Position numbers and translations under genes: made by a program
Notes under the pieces: generated by a model
The model's database searches: none
Seen by the model: the letters and a program-made list of their open reading frames with translations, nothing else
Told to the model about the DNA's origin: nothing
NCBI GenBank assembly: GCA_009760855.2
Contig: WPIO01000150.1
Span: 691,001-755,000 of the forward strand
Length of the DNA stretch: 64,000 nt
Source: Cristatella mucedo
Taxonomy: Eukaryota; Bryozoa; Phylactolaemata; Cristatellidae
Direction: 5' to 3'
Part shown: piece after piece, positions 46,098 through 57,475 of the stretch
How positions within the stretch are numbered: position 1 is the stretch's first letter
How the letters are laid out: each line of letters opens with the position of its first letter

Positions 46098-49000
46098 TTA
46101 AGTACAAAACAAAAATACAAAACTCTCCTGCGTAACACCCACATGGTCTTTATAACTTTGTGGAGTTACAGACGGAGATACATTACACGCACGCACACAC
46201 ATATGAAATGGACATGTGTGTGTGTGCATTCACGTACTACATGTAACATATATAATGCCATTTCTAAATATGTATACGAGGTTGTTGAATCAGTGGAATT
46301 TATCAAGAGTTGGCACCAAGATACCTGAGGTCAGCCACCATGCACCACCAATGGCAAGCAATCAAGCAAAGCAAATCTTACAGACGGATGTACAGCAGAT
46401 TTCGTGGTGTTTTTGCTGCTACTTGGCTAGAAGCCCATCTGTAGAGCTTTGGCACTAGTTGATGGCCATAGATGACCACACTCCTTGCTCATGCTCAGTA
46501 GCAGCAAAGTTTAGTTCAGTCAAATATTAGCTGAAAACACTTGCTGGCAACAGGTGCTTTCAGCAAACCAATGCAGCATGCACCAACCAATGCATCGTAC
46601 CATACACCACTGACTCATTTACAATAAATTCTCCAAAGAATAAACACATGTCTTGAGAGTGGGGATACGAGCTTGAGACAAGCCTGATAGTCAAGCTTGC
46701 ATAATATAAGGACACTCGGAAGAATTATCTGATCCCAAGCAAGTGAAAAATTACACACACACACACTAACACTTACGTTAGCAATTACCAAAGCTGTCAC
46801 TATGACACCAAGGTAGGCATGAGAATCGTATGGTAAACTTCCGTTCTGCAAGTAGTCGAGAAAGTAAATGAGAAGAAGATCACCAAGCCGGTACAAGTTT
46901 GCAGCTCGGGCTCACTTAAATGCCAAAATGTACAAAAGCAAAGCATATGAAGCACAACTGCCGACGCATCTAACAGTGACTTGGCATAACAGGGTACCAA
47001 TGTGCATACACTGCTGTAATGTGCGTATTGATGATTAGGACCACCTAACAGACTTCTGGCAAACAGGGGAGATAAATATGAGTTCATTCGAGCTTCATGC
47101 TGCTTCTGGATTGAAGGGATTGAGTACAAAATCAGGAGAATGATGGCATGTTGTTATAAAAATAGTAATTGGCTTATGCAACTGCTTGACATTTGCATCC
47201 AATATTTTACCAGCCTGTGGCCTAGACGAGTCTCCGATCATCAGATCATGCCTTCCGGTTACACTGCCTTCAGAACAGTCCACCAAAGGATCAACTCTCT
47301 CACGGACCATATTTCCCAACCCAGCAATGTAGAAAGTACCGAATCTGGACAGCATTTTATTGAATCTTGCATGCTGGAGTGTTTTAACTCATACGGCCAC
47401 AACTGAGTATCGCACAGTTGCATTAAGCAGTTTGCCATATTGCATTTCGGTATGCACCAAATAAACAGCTGCAGCCCATGAATAAAACGGGTAATGCTCT
47501 TTGACTAATAGCTGAAGTTTAAAATTGCTATTACAAATAAAAGTATTATTCATAAAACTGCTTCCTCAGCCAGTCATCATGACGGACCTGTGCTCGCGAT
47601 ACTGTGCAACTTTATTGCCGCAGATCGATGAGGATGCAGTTCAACCACTTCCTAGTTCTCAATGAATTACACGTGTATAACTCATGATTGGCTACCATAA
47701 AGTCTCTAGGTAGGTACTTAAATCCAAGGAATTCAGGCATGTGCCTCTATCGCTAGAGAAGCTGAAGCGGCTCCTCGTTGATCAGAAGGTCAAAACACAC
47801 AATTCTTGCTCTGATACATAAGGCTTGCCAACGTTTGGCCACCTTTGCAAATAGTTCAAGTTGGTGGGCCGTGGTGACACAATAGGCAATGCGGTTGCTT
47901 TTCACGACCTCGGTCCCGAGGTCATTGGTTCGAATCCTGCGGTGGGTGATTCTTTATTGCCACTGCAAGCTGTGGTGATAGCTGTAAGGGCTCTTCTGTC
48001 GCTACAAAAAGAGGCTGCTAAATCGGCTTGTTGAAATGCCGCCGCCATTTCAGCCTCCTTGAACTTGCTGGTCCTCTCAGGACGTTAATTTAGCCAGCCG
48101 TTTATATCATTTAAGGAATGCAAACGCGTTTTCTACGAAACTTCTACGCTAAGCAGTTCTTTGAAGCTTCTGGGGATTATTTGTGAAATTCCTGTTCAAA
48201 GATGGCTTCCTCTTGGCTGCCAACTAGGGCACTTTCTTTGCAGCGGTCCTACACTGATACTAACCTCTCTCGTCTTTCCTTTTGAATCTACTGTCGTTTG
48301 CTCTCCACTCCATTTCTTTGTCGTGCGAGATGAAGTCTGCTGGCTACCGCATACACACCGGAAGTCGACATTAGATTTTGAATAGACTCTACAGGAGCCT
48401 CTCTCCAGTGCTACGCTCGGTTGGTCTATGTGGCTTTGTGGATTTCATTCGGCAAGGTGTATATTGTATAGACAGTATATATTGTACATTGTACGTTTAC
48501 TGCATATACCGGTCGCAGTTTATTTTAAGTGTACGCTGTACATGCCCTCGTTGCTCTCAACTGCACTGCTTCAAACAGACTGTGTACTGCTGCACTCTAA
48601 AGTATAACGCTACCTCATCCTACCCTCAGGTCCTGAATGGACAGCAAATTTGCTGTGTCATTCCTTTGCTTAAAGACGGCTGGTGACATAAGCTTTTACT
48701 CTTAAGGTCCTAGAAAGCTGAGTACACTTTAACAATTCTTTATCAGCTACAACTCATTTCTTGCTGCCGACTTTTGAGCAGCATCCTTCCTAGCCGTCCA
48801 GTGCTGCTGCTTCCATGCTGCTCACTTTCTCGACTGTCTTCCTGACCCAGCCATGCTTCTGACTTCCTCTCTGGCGAGGGAGATGGAGTCTGTTTGCTAC
48901 ACTGCACATGCCTAGGCCTTGTAGGCACTGCAGGACTCTCCAGCATAACACCCACTTCGTCTGTGTTGCTTTGTGAAGTTACAAAAAATATGATATTGCG

Positions 49001-52000
49001 ATGCATGCATTACTAGGAATAACTGGCTGCCCACCAGCTGGCTGACACAAGCATTTGGCAGCCATTCAGCTAATACTTCAGCTTAGGCGTTTATTCAATG
49101 AGACACTGACTACCGAATCTTTTCACTTTCCTATTGTCTGGCCTGGACGGAATCAACTCTGTCTTCCTCTTAAATTTTCGATCCATCTCGGCACTTTCAT
49201 GTGAAACAAGGAGATCAATTTCTCAATTCGACTTTCATCTCTTAAATTTTTGAATCGAGTTAATTTGCACTGAGACTCTTAAGATTATCATCAAAATTGT
49301 TCATATGCCAGTTGTTTATGTTACACGGAGTTTCATGATGCTTATAGTAATCAGACAGCTCTCAAGACGGGTAGCATTACACTCAGTTGAAAACAACCTA
49401 TGCAGTATGGCTGCAGCTGCTGTGGCTGCAACCCGGATCAGGCATTTTAGTATGACGTCACACCACATCCATATCTGGCTATGTATATAACCCACAAGCT
49501 TCAAGGTATTTCTTCTTCAGTTGTAGTACATTCCACAAGAGCCTGAATTTTACTGAAAAAGTCGGCTACTGGTGTAAGCCAAACGCCCTGCCTCAGCTGC
49601 CTCTCAATTTCATCCCATCAACGTTCTATGGGCTCAGATCAGGCGACTTGGTTTGCCTCTTCATCAGTACCACGTAGAGATTCGTCAAAAAAAGGTACTT
49701 TACTGGTCTAGCAGTTCGCTTATGGTCATTATCTTGCAGCCAAATATTAAGACCCCAAGGAACAAATTTGACCTCTGAAATACAACTTTTTAGACCAATA
49801 AAACCTTGAGTAAACTTTGTTCCATCATAAGCTGTGCCACAACTTTAGTATGCCTGCCATCCTATAAAATCCTCTTGCTACCCAAACCAAGTAGCAAGCA
49901 CAGCAGCTGCGGCCATACAGCAAGGATTTTTTGCCACTGAGCATACATGATTCGTAAAACCTTGCATGTACTAGTACCCTTCAGCATTTATACTTTTCCA
50001 TCAACTCGGTTGATGGGAAAGTCAGCCCGGTTGATCGACCAATAAGCAAAGCCCAGCACACCCAGGTTAAAACCCCAACAGCTGTAATCAAATTCGGACT
50101 CCACGAGCTCCTTTGGCAGAAAAGAACACAGGAAGTTCTTAACTCCTCCGTGTACGTGCAACAACAGAAGTAACTAATGTAGCTAGAGAGCCACTAAAAT
50201 TTACCACTAACCAGCTATGCTTCTCACTGCTCACATATACCACTCATCAGTCGGGCAGCAGGTACTACTAGCCTTACCAGTACCAGATCCAGAGATTGAT
50301 CTCGTGGTCAGCATCTCACAACAGTACATCAGATAGCATGGAAAAAATCTCCCACTTCCATGAGGTAGGGTAGGGTCTTCCACAAATGCAGATCTACTAT
50401 AGAATTAGACTAATGTGATCCCCAATCCTCAAAAGGGCCCACAGCCATCAGCAGGCGTGCAAGGCATTGCCTCAAATCGGTCGCGAGATCATCAGCAGTT
50501 AGCTGGCTGGTGTCTCAATTAAGCCCAATAGCCCTAGCCTAACAGGGTGGCAAATCCCACTGGTGTTTCTGAGGTATGGGGGCACCGTCATGCAGCCACC
50601 TGTCGTCTGATCCCAGCCGATTAAGCGGTAGGGTACGCATTTAGATAATTCCTGTATTAGCCAGCTCCTAGGAACTCTCTTAAAGATGCCAAACGTTGCA
50701 CTGCCTGCTCTTGCTGCTTCGCTGTGCTTACTATTGTATCATGCCCCACTGGTGGCCCAATGGTTAAGGTGTTCACCCTTAATGACTAAGGATCAAGGTG
50801 AATGCATTTGATGACCAAAAAATTGTTGCTAAGCAGCTGATTGAACATATTGAAAAGAATGACATGCCAGAAACATTTCAATCAGGGTTCAAGATGCAGT
50901 GCTCCACTGAAACTACTCTCCTCCGTGTTAACAATGACATTCTATGTGGCTACGACGACGGGAATGTCATTGCCCTAGCTCTGCTAGATCTGTCTGCTGC
51001 CTTCGACACCATTGATCGCGATGTTCTGCTAGAACGATTGAGAACAACAACCGGTCTGGCGGACGAAGCATTGGCGTGGTTTAAATCGTACTTGTCCGAT
51101 CGTGGTCAATCCGTGTCGTGTGGGGGTCAGGTCTCACACACCAGAAGGGTCACCTGTGGAATCCCTCAGGGGTCTGTACTCGGTCCCTTGCTGTTCTCCA
51201 TTTGAACACAACCTCTGGGAAAAGTGATTAAGGCTCATGGAATAGGATATCACTTTTATGCTGACGATACTCAGTTGTATTTGTCATTCAAACCGTCAAA
51301 ATATGCTGTAGCAACTGAAAAATTGAATGCTTGCCTTGCCGATATTCGATCTTAAATGTCGGAAAACTTCCTGAAATTTAATGACGATAAAACCGAACTA
51401 CTGCTAATAGGACACCCTAAGCGTGTGGCTGGATTAAAGGGCTTTGCTCTTCTAATAGGTGATGCTGTTGTGCGACCATCACCACGTGCTCGAAATTTAG
51501 GTGCCGTTTTCGACAACTGCCTAAATTTTAAAAGCTTTATTCAGAAGACTGCTTCTGCAGCTAGCCATCACGTCCGGTCCCTATCCAAGATTAGGAGCTG
51601 TCTTCCACAGTGGCTTGCAAAAGATTTAACTAGCTCCTTAGTTCTGTCTCGGCTTGATTATTGCAATTCCCTTTTGGCTGGGCTACCAAAAAGAGCGATT
51701 ATGCCACTGCAGCTGACTATGAATATGGCTGCAAGGCTAGTTTTCAAGTCCCAGAAGTTTGAGCACGTGTCTCCTTTGCTAAAAGAGCTAGGATGGTTGC
51801 CGGTTGACCAACCGATTCAGAGCAAGGTTCTTACGCTGACCCACAAGGCCCGCCGCAGCTTGGATCCTTCGTACCTAGTTGAACTGCTGCATCAGTTTCA
51901 GCCTGTTCCCGCCCTCAGGTCCTGTGTGGACAATAAATTAGCTGTCCCATTCCTCCGCTTAAAGACAGTTGGCGACAGAAGCTTTAGCTCTGCAGGTCCT

Positions 52001-53685
52001 AGACTGTGGAACTCGCTTCCACAATTCTTATGCAACGACATCTACTCTCCAACTGCCGACTATGGCACATCTTTTTCAGCGGTCCTGAACTGCTACTTCT
52101 ATGCTACTCACTACCTCAACGGTTCTCCTAACTCTGCTATGCTTCCCACTTTCTCTTTGTTGCGTGAGACGAAGTCTGTTGGCTACCGAATGCGTACCGA
52201 AAGCCGCTTAGGCTGTGAGTGTGCTATCCAAAACTCTCCTGCGCAACACCCACATGGTCTTTATGACTTTGTGGAGTTACAGACGGAGATACACACACGC
52301 ACGCACACAGACAGCCCTATACTGTTGTGCAAAAGCAGTGACAGACTGTTTACTTCAGCCGCCCTTGTTAGGTCACGATGACAGGAAACACCTCATATGG
52401 GAGAGGGCGCAGCAGACAGCAAGTGGCAAACATCTAAGCAAGCATGCTCACCGAACTCCAGTCCTGAACAGCGATGAACACGAGTACAAATGCGATCAAG
52501 GTGAGGCCAGCGCAGGCCAGTGCCAGAGCCCGATGCCACTGCAAAGAGAGAGAGAGAGGGGGGGAGATGGTAATGTGATGGCATGCACTTTGCAAACGCC
52601 CAAGCATGCCTAGGCATGCCGAGCGATGCCCAGCAAAGCTCAGAGGCTTGCACAGTGCATGATGCAGACCGAGCCAAGCATAATGCAAGAGCCAAGCCAT
52701 GCAAAACCGTGCCAAGCACAGCCCAGTTTGTAGCAGAGTACAACTATCTGTGTTGCATCACCGAGGCATCCTTGCCCAGCTTCCTGTAGGCAGGGTGACA
52801 GCAGGTAATGCATTTGCACTCTGCTGCTGGTGTGCACAGCTTAAGTGGTTGCACCTACTTTTCTGTACCCGAGATTTTGCTAGTCAGAACTCTAAACATC
52901 AGCTCTAGATATGAAAGCCAGCTTGACCTGGCAGGATGACTATTCCGGATACTCAGGTCAGAGACTGTTAGATTCGATCGGCATTGCCATAGCTGAAAAA
53001 AATGGATTGTCAGCGAATCTGTACAAAAAAGTGACTGCATGATAATAATGATAATAATAATAATAATACACTTGATAAAGCGCCCTCAGAGAACTCAATC
53101 TCTTTCTAGGCACTTTATATTTTCAGCGCTATACAGATGAATTAAATATATATATATATATATATTACATATGATTACATATATTATATATTATTATAAT
53201 TACTATATACAGCTGTTTTGTTATTAATCATAGTAGCTCCTATAGCTTTGCTCGGTGTGTTCGTGCGAATTGGACTAGCAGGCAGCTGCAGACATTTGCG
53301 AGTTAGCTTGCTCTAACCCATAATACTCCTGCATTGCAGATAATATGGAGATGGAATCCATTGACAATAGTTAGACTTCTCCTAGCCAGAGGTTTAGGAA
53401 AGTAAGTGTACATCATTCGCTATCTTTAACTCGCTTCCTAACCATTTAGCTAATAAAATCATACGAGGTGTTGCCATGGTTTGCTTGAATTTTGTATGTA
53501 GGTTTAACCTATCTAGCCGATTAGGAAACTTGGCAATTGCCTGACTCTACACGCTGCAGCTTTTGCCACCTACACTCGAGTTGCTGTACAAGCTGTAACT
53601 AGCAGTGAACGGCTCTTTCATCATCTCTGCTTAAATTACTGATTGAAAGACATCGGCACATAACAAAATACTACACACACACACA

Positions 53686-53733
<48 letters not shown>

Positions 53734-56733
53734 ATAGGAAAAGTTGCACGTAACTTTCCATTCAGCAGATCAAACAAGGATCTGTTTTAGAATATTGCTA
53801 GGTCCTTATCGACAACAAATTTAAAATCTGCTTGGCAATCTTTTGCTGAGAACTGAACCGATAGCACCAACTTCATGAAGGGATAAACAGACAAATGCAG
53901 TCGCGACGTTGAGCATCAATTGAAATATCATGCTTGATAAAAAAAAAACGGAAAACATGGTTAGGGATAACATGCATAGGGTCAGCATGCAAGTGTGGTT
54001 AGTGGCAACATTAAGAGTGTAAGGCATAAGCACAAACGAATCACAGGGACCCACTACATAGGTGCGTTTTTGAGTTCTTTTTTAATGTGGTCAATTCAGG
54101 GGATGTCGTGACAAAAGTCACGGGAGTAAGTTCCAGGCTTTGGGAGCATACGAACTAAAGACATGGTGTCCAAATGATTTGGGGTTTGTACGAGGTATAG
54201 GTAAATTTCGGTAAAGCCGGTGGTACGATGCTTAGCCTGGCGGGGCAGTAGATCTGAGAGATAGGCTGGAGCCAAAGAATGAAGGGACCTAAAAGTGAGA
54301 GACATAACCTTAAAGTCGATCCGTTGCTTGACTTGTAGCCAGTGCAGGTCGGCAAGAAGTGGTGTGATGTGGCAACTGCGACGCTCACGACAGACAAGCC
54401 TAGCTGCAGAGTTTTGCACCAGCTGTAAGCGCCTGATTGCACATGCCAGTAGACCAGCAAGCAGTAAGTTACAGAAGTCAAGATAGTATGTCAGAAATGC
54501 ATGGAACAACTTAGGTGTGGTATCCCTATCTAAACAAGCTCGAATTTTAGCAATGTTACGTAGACTTGATTGTGGAGCTGAATTGGTAGTCTAACGAAAA
54601 GTCACTTTGGAACATGATCCCTAGATTTCGTGCAGATTCAACAGGAGATATGCTGGAAGAGCCGATTTTGAGCATTAGCCTTTCCAATTTATGAATCACA
54701 CTTGGTTTGCCCATAACTAGTAAGTTAGTTTTAGCATCATTCAATTTAAGAAAATTTGCTGCCATCCATGTGCGGATGTCATCAATACATGCAGCAAGTG
54801 AGTTGAGAGAATTTGAGGTGCTCGAAGGATGGGAGGGATCAAAACAGAGGTACAACTGAGTGTCATCAGCATAGAAGTGAAAGCCTAGATTGTGCTTGGC
54901 AGTCATATCGACAAGAGGGAGAGTATAAACCGTGAAAAGAACCGGACCTAGCACGGAGCCCTGAGGTACTCCATATTTCAGAGGTACCTCAGATGATCTT
55001 TGTCCCTTCACGTCAATACTCTGGAGTCTCCCACTGAGATAGGACCTGAACCACTGCAGAGCAGTGCCAGTGATGCCCAGGTGAGATGAGAGGCGCTCTA
55101 GAAGGACTTGGTAATCGATAGTATCGAGCAGATCGACTAATGCAGAGCCGTACCACAAATCCACTCGGAATCCTAAGGAAACTGTCTTTTCTGATGCCCC
55201 TATTTCCACCACTGCTGCTGCTGCTAACACTGCCACTCACAAATGCCGACCAACAGTACCTTACAGAACTAGCGATTTGTGAATATCAATTTTAATGTGC
55301 TGCTGTAATGTAAGGCAATCGCAACTGTAACAGACACCCAAAGAGCATAAGCAGGAGCAAAGCATTTTGCCCAGTGCCCAGGCCTGCCTAAAAGCTATCA
55401 AAGCAAACGAACACGCTGACAAATGCTGATGCCAGCTTGTGCATCGTCTATCAAAGAGTAAGCCATGCCAGTCCCAATAACCTAGAACAGCATAAGCCGA
55501 GCACATCGAGCTGCTAAATCGGGTCGAGCAGAACACCGTCTGATTGAAACTTTGAAGCTTTGACAGCCAGATCCGACCACTGGCAGAGCCGCGTACATGT
55601 AGGGGATCGCTAGAACACAAAGTGATTCGTGCTGCTTAATCTTGGATTATCTACTAAATGCAGACAGGCTGCTTGAACTTCTATGAGATACTCCCATCGC
55701 TCTCTGGGTGCTGAATTCCACATACTTAACAGTAGTGAACCTGCCTCATCACGGAATAGCTTGCCCCTGGTCCTCAATGTGCATACCATGCTCCAGATGA
55801 CCCAGCGGGTTGCATGGTGGAATTGAGGCACCAACTTGTATGCAATCGCGGTTCACTGTGTATAAATGTGCAAGGTGATATTTTTAAGAAAGGATAGAAG
55901 AGTAAAGGAAAAATATTTGCATGACTGCATTTTTTCCAGAGCACTGCTAAATACTATAAAGTATTGTATGATGACAAAATCATATTCAGATCAATATAGT
56001 GAATAGCAATAGCAAAAGTAATGCCACAGGTATTACACATACATAACATATACATGTATAGCTTATACACATATATAAACACCTGTATATATGTGTATGT
56101 GTGTGTGCATGTTTTACCGTGTATGAGCCCCTATTCCAAAACTTGGGGTCAGATAATGGAGAGGGGGCCTGTACATGGGAGGTGACTTTTTACTTTAATA
56201 TTGTGCTAAATAATGTGCCTGCTTTGAATGCCACCCGACAAAGATCAACTGATCGCTAAAATGTGTTCGGTAGATTTGCTTATCAACACGTTTCAAGAAC
56301 TGTGGCATTTCAAATGCACTAGACGGAATGGAAGATGACCCAGTCTATGAAGAGAGTGACGACGACAATGATGACAACAAAGTTTCAACCAAATTTTTTC
56401 AAGCCTTTGATATGAATGAGGAAGATGGAGAAAGGGTATCATCACCATTCCTGATGCAGAGGATTGTGATAATGACATAAGAGTGATTATATATCTTTTG
56501 TATGTGTCTTGATATTGTTCAGTGGATTCAGATGTTGAATAAAAACATTTTTTCCAAAAACTTGGTTAAAAAATGGAGAGGGCTCATACATCGGGGAGGG
56601 CTTATACATGGTAAAACACATTGTATATATGTGTGTATATTACCGTGTATAAGCCATCCCCGATGTGTAAGCCCTATTAATTTGTGAACCAATTTTTTGG
56701 AAAACAATATTTGTATTCCCTATCTGAATGAAC

Positions 56734-56832
<99 letters not shown>

Positions 56833-57108
56833 ATACATATACATATGTATGCATGCAGCCATTGCCCGGTCTTTCCTGACAGCTGGCTACCGGTCGGCAG
56901 TGGCAAAGCCCTTCGTGGTCGGGTTTCTGGGCAGCTGGTGGACAAACAATAAAGTTTGACTGGCTGATCTCGGCATCCCACATGCTGAGAGAAAGGCATT
57001 GAGTTGGCACTGCATCTCCGACGTCATTACCTACTCAGAAGCAGTATGGTCGTTGTTCCTGAACGAGGAGGCTGTGGTAGGTAGCACCTGCGATTCTGTC
57101 AATAAATC

Positions 57109-57161
<53 letters not shown>

Positions 57162-57174
57162 ATATATATATATA

Positions 57175-57245
<71 letters not shown>

Positions 57246-57437
57246 ATATAGCTTGCAAACACTTAAAATGCACCTGAACCTCTACAGCATTTCCAGAGTC
57301 AGTTTGAACTTCCCTTGCGTGCTTATGCATGCTAATGCTGTGTATATTATCACTAATCCTATTAACATACTTTCCATACAGCATATGTAAAGTGCCTATA
57401 AAGAGATTTAGTTCTCTGAGGGCACACTACAAATTTC

Positions 57438-57475
<38 letters not shown>

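Larger units (their letters stand above)
46846..52451 (-). other. Gene B intron
   Basis: Holds a SINE-1 (47866), two L2-B pieces (48235-49005), a Tc1/mariner relic (49510) and a long L2-B copy (50800). 46850-47860 and 50000-50740 show nothing I can name. Confidence 0.7.

Noticed and set aside
47866-47945. Possible functional tRNA gene (box A/box B)
   Set aside because: Same head occurs in several SINE-1 copies followed by the same body. The cloverleaf is degraded. Annotated as SINE.
56741-57390. Cys/Val- and Tyr/Ile-repeat frames
   Set aside because: Translations of GT and TA microsatellites.
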